From Pseudomonas crudilactis (GTDB taxonomy: Bacteria; Pseudomonadota; Gammaproteobacteria; Pseudomonadales; Pseudomonadaceae), in assembly GCF_013433315.1 (NCBI RefSeq), contig NZ_WXVV01000007.1:184594-248593 (forward strand): a DNA stretch of 64,000 nucleotides. Direction: 5' to 3'. Shown here piece by piece: positions 27,405 through 35,840 of this stretch. Position numbers and translations under genes: made by a program. The notes beneath the pieces are model-generated. The model did not search any database, was not told the DNA's origin, and worked only from the letters and a program-made list of their open reading frames with translations. Every line of letters begins with the position of its first letter. Position 1 is the first letter of the stretch.

Positions 27405-27544
27405 TGCGCCTCCTTCTTGTTATGCACCTGCACGACAGGCATGGGGCGCATCTCACCCTGCAAACGCCGCTGAAACAAGCGCGCCAGAGCCTTGCGCAAC
27501 GCCCGGCCGACCAGGCTTCGGCAGCTTTTCCTTACAGCCCCCAT
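27401..27544 (-). CDS. Possible small basic protein, 47 residues
   Basis: ORF MGAVRKSCRSLVGRALRKAL then ARLFQRRLQGEM, an arginine-rich amphipathic helix. No clear Shine-Dalgarno is seen. Its stop overlaps the start of the 48-residue ORF (ATGA), suggesting coupling of the two. It begins about 36 bp from the TyrR-like box. It could also be chance. Confidence 0.35.
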   Translation of the reverse strand: MGAVRKSCRSLVGRALRKALARLFQRRLQGEMRPMPVVQVHNKKEAQ

Positions 27545-27579
27545 AGAGGGTGGTATTCACTCGGTTTTCCCGGCTTTTT

Positions 27580-27597
27580 CGTAAACATTTCTTTACG
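27580..27597. promoter_or_regulatory. Candidate PhhR/TyrR box between aroP and peptide gene
   Basis: CGTAAA-CATTTC-TTTACG, a perfect 6-bp dyad with 6-bp spacer, one base per arm from TGTAAA-N6-TTTACA and very like the phhA proximal box (CGTAAC-N6-TTTACG). It could serve aroP on the minus strand or the peptide gene 263 bp to the right. Confidence 0.5.
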
Positions 27598-27859
27598 ACG
27601 CGTAACGCAGAGTTTCCATTTCAGAAAATTCTGTCGGACGTCTGCAAATTGACGGTCGCTAGCTTGCTAATGAAAACCACGACTTAGTTTTTTGTTTTCA
27701 AATAAGAAAAACCCAGTGAAAAAACAGAATAAAAAGTCTATTTAAAAATTAAATGAATAATTTTTTGCATTACAAAAAACCCTGAACTAGGTTCTTCACG
27801 TCTTGCCGGCCACCTCGACCGGCCAGTCACAACCGTGAAAGTCATCTAGGAGATCGACC

Positions 27860-27997
27860 ATGCAAGCACTGGAAAAAGACTTGGATACCGAACTGCAACT
27901 GGACGAATGGTTTGAAGCACCGACCCACGAGGCGGCTGTAGAAATGATGCAAGCCGATGCGGTAGTTCCGTTCGGCACGGCGATGTGGCCTCTGTAA
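27860..27997 (+). CDS. 45-residue peptide, possible modified-peptide precursor
   Basis: Acidic leader-like N-terminus (MQALEKDLDTELQLDEWFEA), then PTHEAAVEMMQAD and a hydrophobic end AVVPFGTAMWPL. AGGAG lies 8 nt before the ATG. There is no signal peptide. An acidic, helical leader and a short, hydrophobic, Pro/Trp-containing end is the layout of ribosomally made, post-translationally modified peptide precursors. The next gene, 71 bp downstream, is an M29-like peptidase. About 150 bp of very AT-rich DNA upstream probably holds the promoter. Family not recognised. Confidence 0.7.
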   Translation: MQALEKDLDTELQLDEWFEAPTHEAAVEMMQADAVVPFGTAMWPL

Positions 27998-28068
27998 GAC
28001 ATCACCGGGCAGGCACGATCCGGCCGGTCGTGCCTGCCGCTTTCTTCACGGTCAGTCAGGGAGGACTC

Positions 28069-29034
28069 ATGGATAAGCCCCGCGCGATCTCGCATTTCCT
28101 TTACTACCTCGAACACCACCCTGCCCTTGCCGGCATCGACTCGGCGAAGGTGTTGCTCGGCCACACGGCTGATTACGAAGCGCTGACCGGCGCCATCGCC
28201 GAACAGGCTGGCGATCATCCACGCTTCACGTTCAGCGCCCGACGTCTGGACCTGGAGAGCACCGCAGCGCTGACCTCGGCAATCACCGACAGCGATCTGT
28301 ACATTTTCTTCTACGACTCTTCCACCCTGCCCAACCCACGCCCTGATGGCCCGGAGTTCGTCCGTACATTGCAAGGCGTGATGGCGGAAAACTGGAAGAA
28401 GTCGCTGCTGTTCAAGGACTACGGCGAGTATTTCTACGACACCTTCAGCGTCACTCCACAGCGGATTGCCGGCCTGAACAGCCACTTGATCCAGCGCATG
28501 TCCCAAGCCACGACCCTGAGTTTCAAAGACGACGACGGCTCATGGTTTGAAACACCGCTGAGCAGCATCAAGAAGTGGACCGACATCAACGGCGTCGGCA
28601 ACTTCGACCTCGCCCCCGGCGAAATCGCCACGCACAGCGAAGCCATCAACGGCCATGTGAAATTCAAGGGCACATTCCTCAGCACCATCCCGTTTGCGCG
28701 CAAGTACGGCGTGCTGGAGTCGCCGCTGGAGTTATGGATCGAGAACTCGACCATCAGCCGCATCGCCACCGAGGTGCCGGGGCTGGAGCATGATTTCAAC
28801 AAGTACCTGGATGCGAATCCGTCGAACCGGCGGATTGAAGAGTTGGGAATTGGCACCAATGAAGGTGTGAAGAACTTGTATGCGCGCAATGCCGGATTTG
28901 AAGAGCGGCATTGTGGGTTGCACCTTGGCTTGGGCGGTGGCGCCAAGGGTAGTCATCACCTGGATCTGATCTTTTCTGGCGGGGTGTTGGCGCTGGATGA
29001 CAAGCCGGTGTTTGATGGGCGGTTTGTGTTCTAG
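28069..29034 (+). CDS. M29-like (aminopeptidase T-like) protein
   Basis: 321 residues. The C-terminal half resembles M29 metallo-aminopeptidases: RRIEELGIGTNEGVKNLYAR, then ERHCGLHLGLGGGAKGSHHL and DLIFSGGVLALDDKPVFDGR. The Glu and His residues in these blocks would be metal ligands. The N-terminal half (MDKPRAISHFLYYLEHHPAL) is less conserved. The start is set by GGGAGG 6 nt upstream; the longer frame overlaps the peptide gene. Placed directly after the peptide gene, it may process or modify that peptide. Confidence 0.72.
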   Translation: MDKPRAISHFLYYLEHHPALAGIDSAKVLLGHTADYEALTGAIAEQAGDHPRFTFSARRLDLESTAALTSAITDSDLYIFFYDSSTLPNPRPDGPEFVRTLQGVMAENWKKSLLFKDYGEYFYDTFSVTPQRIAGLNSHLIQRMSQATTLSFKDDDGSWFETPLSSIKKWTDINGVGNFDLAPGEIATHSEAINGHVKFKGTFLSTIPFARKYGVLESPLELWIENSTISRIATEVPGLEHDFNKYLDANPSNRRIEELGIGTNEGVKNLYARNAGFEERHCGLHLGLGGGAKGSHHLDLIFSGGVLALDDKPVFDGRFVF

Positions 29035-29065
29035 CCCCAAGATTTCTTTATTGAAGCTACCGGCC

Positions 29066-29142
29066 CTTTCGCGAGCAAGCTCGCTCCCACAGGGGATTTG
29101 TGTACGACATAGCTCCAATGTGGGAGCGAGCTTGCTCGCGAA
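29066..29142. repeat. REPIN (GTGGGAGCGAGCTTGCTCGC family)
   Basis: CTTTCGCGAGCAAGCTCGCT onward at the left and its reverse complement at the right, with a short spacer. Located after the M29-like gene. Confidence 0.88.
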
Positions 29143-29180
29143 GAGGCCCTACCAGGCGCTACATACCGTTCACCAGACGA

Positions 29181-29210
29181 AAAAAAACGCCAACCCTGAG
29201 GTTGGCGTTT
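29181..29210. terminator. Bidirectional terminator
   Basis: AAAAAAACGCCAAC, CCTGAG loop region, GTTGGCGTTT. It lies between the convergent M29-like gene and rluB. Confidence 0.8.
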
Positions 29211-29252
29211 CTGCTTTGGCTTGAAGCTTGCCGCTAGAAGCTCACAGCTGCC

Positions 29253-30476
29253 TTATTCCGGCTTCTTGCGACCAAACCCCGGACGCTGACCGGAACCGGC
29301 CGGTGCACCACGACGCTTGCCCGACGGTTTGTCGCCGTCAACCAGCTTGATCCCCGGACGCTTCGGTGCAGGCTTGGCCGGGCGCTTGTTGGTGGTGTCT
29401 GCTGGACGATCCGCTACTGGCGTACCACGACCGCTCGGAGCACCACGCTCGCCGCGCTCAGTGCGACCGTTGGCCGGACGCGGAGCGCGCTCGCCGTCAC
29501 GGGCGGCAACTGGCTTGCGACCTGGGCGCTCGCCTTCGATCTGCGGCTCACGGCTTGGACGTGGGCCGGTCGGCGCGCCAGCGGCTGGACGCAGCGTACG
29601 TACGCGCTCGGTCTTGCCCATCGGACGCGACGATTTGCGCTGCATGCGCTCAAGCTTGTCTTTGCTCTTGGCGTTCAGCTGCGGCATCGCTACTGGCGTC
29701 AGGCCGACTTCAGCACTGAGAATGTCGACTTCGTACTGGCTCATTTCGCGCCAGCGGCCCATCGGCAGGTCGGAGTTGAGGAACACCGGACCGAAACGCA
29801 CGCGCTTCAGACGGCTGACCACCAGACCTTGCGATTCCCACAGGCGACGAACCTCACGGTTACGGCCTTCCATCACCACGCAGTGATACCAGTGGTTGAA
29901 GCCTTCGCCGCCCGGTGCCTGTTTGATGTCGGTGAACTTGGCCGGGCCGTCTTCCAGCACCACGCCAGCTTTGAGACGCTCGATCATTTCGTCGTCGACT
30001 TCACCGCGTACACGCACGGCGTACTCACGGTCCATCTCGTAGGACGGGTGCATCAGGCGGTTGGCCAACTCACCGTCGGTGGTGAACATCAGCAGACCGG
30101 TGGTGTTGATGTCGAGACGACCGATGTTGATCCAGCGGCCTTCTTTCGGACGCGGCAGCTTGTCGAACACGGTCGGACGGCCTTCCGGGTCGTCACGGGT
30201 GCAGATCTCGCCATCGGGTTTGTTGTACATGATCACGCGGCGTACCGATTCGGCCGCCTCTTCGCGTTTGATCACCTTGCCATCAATGGTGATGGCGTCG
30301 TGCATGTCGACGCGCAGACCGAGGGTGGCGTCTTTGCCATTGACCTTGATCCGGCCTTGGCTGATCCAGGACTCCACGTCACGGCGCGAGCCGACGCCGA
30401 TACGGGCGAGGACTTTCTGCAGCTTTTCGCCTGCGGGGCCAATTTCCTGGTCGTCTTTCTGAATGATGTCGCTCAT
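29253..30476 (-). CDS. rluB: RluB, 23S rRNA pseudouridine synthase
   Basis: 407 residues. RluB modifies U2605 of 23S rRNA. It has an N-terminal S4 domain (EKLQKVLARIGVGSRRDVES) and the RsuA/RluB catalytic block GRLDINTTGLLMFTTDGELA with the nucleophilic Asp. A basic, Arg/Pro/Gly-rich tail of about 120 residues follows, typical of pseudomonad RluB. I use the ATG (MSDIIQKDD) behind GGGAGG; the upstream extension lacks family sequence. It is last in a minus-strand run with scpAB. Confidence 0.94.
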   Translation of the reverse strand: MSDIIQKDDQEIGPAGEKLQKVLARIGVGSRRDVESWISQGRIKVNGKDATLGLRVDMHDAITIDGKVIKREEAAESVRRVIMYNKPDGEICTRDDPEGRPTVFDKLPRPKEGRWINIGRLDINTTGLLMFTTDGELANRLMHPSYEMDREYAVRVRGEVDDEMIERLKAGVVLEDGPAKFTDIKQAPGGEGFNHWYHCVVMEGRNREVRRLWESQGLVVSRLKRVRFGPVFLNSDLPMGRWREMSQYEVDILSAEVGLTPVAMPQLNAKSKDKLERMQRKSSRPMGKTERVRTLRPAAGAPTGPRPSREPQIEGERPGRKPVAARDGERAPRPANGRTERGERGAPSGRGTPVADRPADTTNKRPAKPAPKRPGIKLVDGDKPSGKRRGAPAGSGQRPGFGRKKPE

Positions 30477-30619
30477 CTGGGCACCTCCCGGTGTGGTCTG
30501 TTCAGGCGGTGCCTGAAGCATTGAAATCTGGGTTCTCGGCCGAAGGGATCGGCGAAGGGTCGCGAATCATACGCGGATGTGCGCCGTCGCGCATCAGAGA
30601 CTAGCTGATCGATCGACAG

Positions 30620-30817
30620 TTATTTCTTTTTCCGCCGACCGGCGCCGCCAAGTTTGATCAGGCGCAGCGCGGCTTCGGCCAGTACGGTGCGCTTGTCGTC
30701 CTTGTCGAGTTTCTTCCAGGCCTTGATTTCGCGTTTGCTGCGGCCGCAGCCGAGGCAGATGTCTTCGGTGAATTTGCAGAGGCTGATGCACGGGTCTTTT
30801 GTTGAAGTCATCGCCAT
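30620..30817 (-). CDS. DUF1289-family protein
   Basis: 65 residues. The family pattern is present: a DPCISLC motif, then TEDICLGCGRSKREIKAW, giving three cysteines in a likely metal-binding arrangement, with a Lys-rich end. Function of the family is unknown to me. A second frame of similar length overlaps it and is rejected because it breaks this motif. It lies between scpB and rluB. Confidence 0.88.
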   Translation of the reverse strand: MAMTSTKDPCISLCKFTEDICLGCGRSKREIKAWKKLDKDDKRTVLAEAALRLIKLGGAGRRKKK

Positions 30818-30836
30818 CTCCTGGCTTACGCTAAAC

Positions 30837-30929
30837 CCTGTGGGAGCGAGCTTGCTCGCGAAGGCGGTATGTCAGATACATCATCTTTGAATGACACTCC
30901 GCTTTCGCGAGCAAGCTCGCTCCCACAGG
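30837..30929. repeat. REPIN (GTGGGAGCGAGCTTGCTCGC family)
   Basis: CCTGTGGGAGCGAGCTTGCT at the left and the reverse complement at the right, about 45-bp spacer. It separates scpB from the DUF1289 gene. Confidence 0.9.
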
Positions 30930-30954
30930 GGCCGTCATTGTTCTCCGGATTCGG

Positions 30955-31944
30955 TCAGTCTTCGAATTCGCGGCGTTCGGCCTCGATCGCTTCGGCCAAG
31001 GCGCGGGCTTCGGCTTCTTCTTCGCTTAGCTCCGGCACTGGCGCCGGTTGTTCGAGGGCGGCGACGGCGGCCAACAGCTTCTCGCGGGCTTCGGCGACGC
31101 CAAGAATGTCCTCTTCCGGTTCGGCTTCTGGCTCGGCTTCAAGTTCAACTTCGATGGTTGGCTCGGCGATCTGCGGCTCAGGCTCAGTCTCGGTTTCTGC
31201 ATCAACCGTCGGCACTTCACCATCCACCGCATCCCGCAGCAAATCATCGAAATCGGTCTTGATCCCCTCCTCCATGCTGTCCAGTTCCAGTAACAGCGTA
31301 TGGAAACTGGTCTCTTCCTTCTCCTCCTCCGGCTCGGCGCTGGCGTCGGCCAGTTCCTGCAAGCCCTGCGGAACCGGGGCGTCGTCAAAATCGAGCACCG
31401 GGTCGGTTTCCATTTCGCGCAGTTCAGCCAGCGGCGGCAGGTCTTCGAGGTTCTTCAGGTTGAAGTGATCGAGAAAACCCTTGGTGGTGGCAAACATCGC
31501 CGGTTTGCCCGGCACGTCGCGGTAACCCACAACACGAATCCACTCCCGCTCCAGCAAGGTTTTGACGATGTTGCTGTTCACCGCCACGCCACGCACGTCT
31601 TCGATCTCGCCCCGAGTAATCGGCTGGCGGTAGGCGATCAGCGCGATGGTTTCCAACAGCGCACGGGAATAACGCTGCGGGCGCTCTTCCCACAAGCGGC
31701 CAACCCACGGCGAAAACTTCTCGCGGATCTGCAAACGATAGCCCGACGAGACTTCCTTGAGCTCGAACGCGCGGCCCTCGCAGGACTTGCCCAACAGGGT
31801 CAGGGCTTTCTTGAAGACCGCTGGCTCGGGCCGCTCGCCCTCTTCAAACAGTTCAAACAGGCGCTCAAGGGATTGCGGCTTTCCCGAGGCCAACAGAAAG
31901 GCTTCAAGCAGGGGTGCCAGCTCGCGGGGTTCAGTCAGGTTCAT
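30955..31944 (-). CDS. scpB: ScpB, segregation and condensation protein B
   Basis: 329 residues. ScpB forms the SMC-ScpAB condensin with ScpA. Its two winged-helix domains contain ELAPLLEAFLLASGKPQSLE and LLETIALIAYRQPITRGEIE, then VGYRDVPGKPAMFATTKGFL. The last about 120 residues are a very acidic, low-complexity Glu/Pro extension, longer than in Firmicutes. It starts 11 bp after scpA. Confidence 0.94.
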   Translation of the reverse strand: MNLTEPRELAPLLEAFLLASGKPQSLERLFELFEEGERPEPAVFKKALTLLGKSCEGRAFELKEVSSGYRLQIREKFSPWVGRLWEERPQRYSRALLETIALIAYRQPITRGEIEDVRGVAVNSNIVKTLLEREWIRVVGYRDVPGKPAMFATTKGFLDHFNLKNLEDLPPLAELREMETDPVLDFDDAPVPQGLQELADASAEPEEEKEETSFHTLLLELDSMEEGIKTDFDDLLRDAVDGEVPTVDAETETEPEPQIAEPTIEVELEAEPEAEPEEDILGVAEAREKLLAAVAALEQPAPVPELSEEEAEARALAEAIEAERREFED

Positions 31945-31955
31945 GTTTCGACTCG

Positions 31956-32777
31956 TTATTCGGCTCGGGCTCGCACGTGGATCGCGGCGAACGGCTCATT
32001 CTGCACCAGCTCGACCAAGGATTCCTTGACCAGTTCAAGGATCGCCATAAAGGTCACCACCACACCCAACCGGCCCTCTTCGGCGGTGAACAGCTCGACG
32101 AACGGCACAAAACCGCCGCCCTTGAGCCGTTCCAGCACATCGCTCATGCGCTCGCGGGTGGACAGTGCCTCGCGGCTGACCTGGTGGCTTTCAAACATAT
32201 CGCCACGGCGCAGCACTTCGGCCATGCACATCAAAATCTCTTCCAGCGCGACATCCGGCAACAGCTTGCGCGCGCGGGCTTCCGGGGCGTCGAGCTTGGG
32301 CACGATAACGTCGCGGCCAACCCGGCTCAAGCCGTCGATGCCTTCGGCAGCAGCCTTGAAACGCTCGTATTCCTGCAAGCGGCGGATCAGTTCGGCGCGC
32401 GGATCGTCTTCTTCGTCTTCGACAGTTTCGGCGCGCGGCAGGAGCATGCGCGACTTGATCTCGGCGAGCATCGCGGCCATCACCAGATACTCGGCGGCCA
32501 GCTCCAGACGCACCGACTGCATCAACTCGACATAACCCATGTACTGGCGGGTGATTTCCGCTACCGGGATGTCGAGGATGTTGATGTTCTGTTTGCGGAT
32601 CAGGTACAGCAGCAGGTCGAGCGGGCCTTCAAACGCTTCAAGAAAGACTTCCAGCGCATCCGGCGGGATGTACAGGTCGAGCGGCATTTCCATGACCGCC
32701 TGGCCATAGACCATGGCAAACGGCAGCTCTTGCTGAGCACCGGCCTGGGGATCGACAACGGTTTCCACTGCGGACAT
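31956..32777 (-). CDS. scpA: ScpA, segregation and condensation protein A
   Basis: 273 residues. ScpA is the kleisin subunit linking SMC heads. The kleisin N-terminal block FEGPLDLLLYLIRKQNINIL and EYLVMAAMLAEIKSRMLLPR are clear, and the C-terminal winged helix is present. The start codon abuts the stop of the YciO-type gene, so the genes are coupled. Confidence 0.95.
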   Translation of the reverse strand: MSAVETVVDPQAGAQQELPFAMVYGQAVMEMPLDLYIPPDALEVFLEAFEGPLDLLLYLIRKQNINILDIPVAEITRQYMGYVELMQSVRLELAAEYLVMAAMLAEIKSRMLLPRAETVEDEEDDPRAELIRRLQEYERFKAAAEGIDGLSRVGRDVIVPKLDAPEARARKLLPDVALEEILMCMAEVLRRGDMFESHQVSREALSTRERMSDVLERLKGGGFVPFVELFTAEEGRLGVVVTFMAILELVKESLVELVQNEPFAAIHVRARAE

Positions 32778-33407
32778 TCAGGCCTCGACCATGAACGGCG
32801 TCGGATCGCCGCAACCGACGCGGACCACTTCCGGGTCGTCGCCAGTCAAGTCGATCACCGTGGAGGCCTTGATGCCGCCGAAGCCGCCGTCGACGATCAA
32901 GTCCACCTGATGTTCGAGCAACTGACGCATCTCGTAAGGATCGCTGAGCGGGTCTTCATCGCCGGGCATGATCAGGGTCACGCTCATCAGCGGCTCGCCC
33001 AGTTCGGCCAGCAGCGCCAGCGCAATCGGATGGCTCGGCACGCGCAAGCCGATGGTGCGCTTCTTCGGATGCAACAACAGACGCGGCACTTCGCGGGTGG
33101 CGTTGAGAATGAAGGTGTAAGGCCCCGGCAGGTGCGCCTTGAGAATGCGGAAGGTGCCGGTGTCGATCTTGGCGTAGTTGCCCAGTTGCGACAGGTCGCT
33201 GCAGATCAGCGCAAAGTTGTGCTTTTCATCGAGCTGACGCAGGCGACGAACACGCTCGATCGCGGTTTTATCGCCGATCTGGCAACCGATCGCATAGGAA
33301 GAGTCCGTGGGATAAACCACCACCCCGCCCTTGCGGATGATCTCGACCGCCTGTTTTATCAGGCGCGCTTGCGGGTTTTCCGGATGTATCTGGAAAAATT
33401 GACTCAC
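32778..33407 (-). CDS. YciO/TsaC-type L-threonylcarbamoyladenylate synthase-like protein
   Basis: 209 residues. The start is the GTG at 33405-33407, giving (M)SQFFQIHPENPQARLIKQA, the E. coli YciO N-terminus, behind AGGTAGAG. The Sua5/YciO fold residues are present: GGVVVYPTDSSYAIGCQIGD, KHNFALICSDLSQL and RTIGLRVPSHPIALALL. TsaC makes the threonylcarbamoyl-AMP used for tRNA t6A; YciO paralogues have weaker or unproven activity. It sits in an operon between the PHP gene and scpA. Confidence 0.9.
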   Translation of the reverse strand: MSQFFQIHPENPQARLIKQAVEIIRKGGVVVYPTDSSYAIGCQIGDKTAIERVRRLRQLDEKHNFALICSDLSQLGNYAKIDTGTFRILKAHLPGPYTFILNATREVPRLLLHPKKRTIGLRVPSHPIALALLAELGEPLMSVTLIMPGDEDPLSDPYEMRQLLEHQVDLIVDGGFGGIKASTVIDLTGDDPEVVRVGCGDPTPFMVEA

Positions 33408-33420
33408 ATTCTCTACCTGT

Positions 33421-34284
33421 TCAGACGGCGGCAATATCTGTGTCATGTTTGAACCGACACCACAGGGGTGGAAGGTCCTCGGGAACCGGCCGGTACTGGC
33501 CGATCTCGGACCAGCCGCCAGGGCCATGGAAGTCACTGCCGGCGGTGACCAGCAGACCGAACTCACGGGCAAGGATTGCCAGGCTGCCGACCTGTTCCGC
33601 AGGCTGATGGCCATTGACCACCTCGATTGCATGCCCGCCTGCTTGAATATAGTCGGCAATCAGCTTTCGGCGCTTGCTACGGGTGAAATCGTAGTGCCAC
33701 GGATGCGCCAGGCTGACCCAGGCCCCGGCGGCCCGCAGTGTGCCAACGGTGTCTTCCAGCGTCGGCCAGTGCAACTTGACGTCACCCAGCTTGCCGGCGC
33801 CAAGCCATTTGCGGAATGCCTCGGCGCGATCCTTTACAAACCCTTCACGCACCATCCAGTCGGCGAAATGCGGACGGGCCGGGGCGTTGCCGCTGTCGCC
33901 CAGTTCCTGCTGGATTTTCCGGGCGCCTTCGAGGGCACCGGGCATGCCTTTAAGGGCGAGCTTGCGGCTTATTTCTTCCGACCGCAGCCAGCGGCCATCG
34001 TGCAACTTGGCGATGGCCTCGACCAACGGCGCGGCGTTGACGTCGAAACCGTAGCCCAACACATGAATGGTCGCGCCGCCCCAGGTACAGGACAATTCGA
34101 CGCCGTTGACCAGTTGCATGCCCAACTCATTGGCAGCCACACGCGCTTCGGCGAGGCCTTCGAGGGTGTCGTGGTCGGTCAACGACAGGACTCGCACGCC
34201 GTTCTCGAACGCACGCGCAACCAGAACCGCAGGCGCCAGGGCGCCATCGGAGGCCGTGCTATGGCAGTGCAAATCAACATTCAC
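33421..34284 (-). CDS. PHP-domain phosphoesterase, RNase AM/TrpH type
   Basis: 287 residues. The PHP metal-binding motifs are in order: NVDLHCHSTASDGALAPA, LSLTDHDTLEGL, LVNGVELSC, WVSLAHPWHYDFTR and VTAGSDFHGPGG. This family includes E. coli YciV (RNase AM), a 5'-3' exonuclease that trims 5' ends of rRNA and degrades short RNA. I use the GTG giving (M)NVDLHCHS; a TTG six codons upstream is possible. It is the first gene of the run to scpB and is divergent from yciB. Confidence 0.9.
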   Translation of the reverse strand: MNVDLHCHSTASDGALAPAVLVARAFENGVRVLSLTDHDTLEGLAEARVAANELGMQLVNGVELSCTWGGATIHVLGYGFDVNAAPLVEAIAKLHDGRWLRSEEISRKLALKGMPGALEGARKIQQELGDSGNAPARPHFADWMVREGFVKDRAEAFRKWLGAGKLGDVKLHWPTLEDTVGTLRAAGAWVSLAHPWHYDFTRSKRRKLIADYIQAGGHAIEVVNGHQPAEQVGSLAILAREFGLLVTAGSDFHGPGGWSEIGQYRPVPEDLPPLWCRFKHDTDIAAV

Positions 34285-34371
34285 GGGGAGTTGTAACCTC
34301 AAATCAGCTGGCGCTATCGCGCGCCCATATGTTTGTTATTATGCCGCCACATCCAGCTTCTGGCTCTCACT

Positions 34372-34971
34372 GTGAAACAATTCATCGATTTCATCCCGCT
34401 TCTGCTGTTCTTCATCGTTTACAAACTTGATCCACGGGTCGTCGACATCGCTGGCCATGAAGTCACTGTAGGCGGTATTTACAGCGCCACGGCGATGCTG
34501 ATCATCAGTTCCCTGGTGGTGTACGGCGCGTTGTTCATCAAACAGCGCAAGCTGGAAAAGAGCCAATGGCTGACCCTGATCGCCTGCCTGGTGTTCGGCA
34601 GCCTGACGCTGGCCTTCCACAGCGAGACCTTCCTGAAATGGAAAGCGCCGGTGGTCAACTGGCTGTTCGCCGTCGCCTTCATCGGCAGTCACTTCATCGG
34701 TGACCGTCTGCTGATCAAACGCATCATGGGCCACGCGCTGACTCTGCCGGACCCGGTCTGGACCCGCCTGAACATCGCCTGGATTGCATTTTTCCTGTTC
34801 TGCGGCGCTGCCAACCTGTTCGTCGCCTTCACCTTCCAGAGCTACTGGGTGGACTTCAAGGTGTTCGGCAGCCTGGGCATGACCCTGGTATTCCTGGTCG
34901 CACAGGGCATTTACCTGTCGCGTCACCTGCACGATGCCGATACCACAACAACACCAAAAACCGAGGACTGA
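34372..34971 (+). CDS. yciB: YciB, inner-membrane intracellular septation protein
   Basis: 199 residues with five or six membrane helices. The start is GTG, giving (M)[20 protein letters not shown], the conserved YciB N-terminus. Further family blocks are [20 protein letters not shown] and [20 protein letters not shown]. YciB is linked to envelope synthesis and septation. A YciI-family gene follows 1 bp downstream. Confidence 0.93.
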   Translation: MKQFIDFIPLLLFFIVYKLDPRVVDIAGHEVTVGGIYSATAMLIISSLVVYGALFIKQRKLEKSQWLTLIACLVFGSLTLAFHSETFLKWKAPVVNWLFAVAFIGSHFIGDRLLIKRIMGHALTLPDPVWTRLNIAWIAFFLFCGAANLFVAFTFQSYWVDFKVFGSLGMTLVFLVAQGIYLSRHLHDADTTTTPKTED

Positions 34972-34972
34972 C

Positions 34973-35272
34973 ATGCTCTACGCCATCATTGCCACCGACG
35001 TCGCCAACTCGCTGGAAGCACGCCTGGCCGCCCGCCCTGCGCATCTGGAACGCCTGCAAGCGCTCAAGGGCGAAGGCCGCATCGTACTGGCCGGCCCACA
35101 CCCGGCCGTCGACAGCAATGATCCGGGTGCAGCGGGTTTCACCGGCAGCCTGATCGTCGCCGAATTCGATTCGCTGAGTGCCGCACAGGCCTGGGCTGAC
35201 GCCGATCCGTACATTGCCGCCGGCGTCTACGCCAACGTGATCGTCAAGCCGTTCAAGCAAGTCCTGCCTTGA
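34973..35272 (+). CDS. yciI: YciI-family protein
   Basis: 99 residues, the typical small dimeric alpha/beta barrel. It starts [20 protein letters not shown], then [20 protein letters not shown] with the conserved His that marks the family, and ends [11 protein letters not shown]. The enzymatic role in the cell is not established. It is cotranscribed with yciB. Confidence 0.92.
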   Translation: MLYAIIATDVANSLEARLAARPAHLERLQALKGEGRIVLAGPHPAVDSNDPGAAGFTGSLIVAEFDSLSAAQAWADADPYIAAGVYANVIVKPFKQVLP

Positions 35273-35281
35273 AAGTCCTGT

Positions 35282-35305
35282 GATGAGGGGATTTCTCCCC
35301 TCATC
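35282..35305. terminator. Hairpin after yciI
   Basis: GATGAGGGG, 6-nt loop, CCCCTCATC. A strong 9-bp stem 10 bp after the stop codon, but without a T-tract. Confidence 0.5.
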
Positions 35306-35422
35306 ACCCGCGACATTGCCGCTGACACTGAACCTTCCTGGTTCCTGCTGCTCTCAATCGCTCATTATTCTCGTTTGCCTGCCGACAACCTGCCCAATAT
35401 CCATTTGGAAACAGGTGTCGCG

Positions 35423-35833
35423 ATGCGCAAGGGTCCGTTGTGTCTGATGTTGGTCACGTTGTCGATCATGGCCCCCGCCCATGGTGAGGAAACCACCGAA
35501 AGCGGCAGCTCCACGCCATTGTCGTTAAGCGCCGGCAGCCAGATCACCGAGTTGCAGCAGCGCCTCAAGGCCAGCGAGCAGCAGCGGGAAGAACTGAGCA
35601 AACAACTGCAAAATGCCGACAACACCCGTGAAAGCGTCCAGCTCGCCCGGTTGCGCCAGGAGAACCAGCGTCTCAAGCTGCAACTCAAGGAAGCCCAGGC
35701 CAGCCCACTGCCGCGTCTGTTGACCGAACAACAGCAGTGGTTCGTTACGGGCGCCGGAGTAGCGCTATTAGCGCTGCTCTGCGGTATCTTTGCCAGTGGT
35801 GCAAGCCGAAAACGTCGGCAATGGCTAAATTGA
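35423..35833 (+). CDS. Coiled-coil protein with C-terminal membrane anchor
   Basis: 136 residues. A signal peptide (MRKGPLCLMLVTLSIMAPAH) is followed by a Gln/Glu-rich coiled coil with heptads (LQQRLKASEQQREELSKQLQ), then a membrane segment (FVTGAGVALLALLCGIFASG) and a short basic end. The coiled coil plus anchor resembles the C-terminal part of YgiM-type proteins, but the SH3b domain is absent. It lies 7 bp before the response-regulator gene, so it may belong to that operon. Confidence 0.75.
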   Translation: MRKGPLCLMLVTLSIMAPAHGEETTESGSSTPLSLSAGSQITELQQRLKASEQQREELSKQLQNADNTRESVQLARLRQENQRLKLQLKEAQASPLPRLLTEQQQWFVTGAGVALLALLCGIFASGASRKRRQWLN

Positions 35834-35840
35834 GTGAGTC

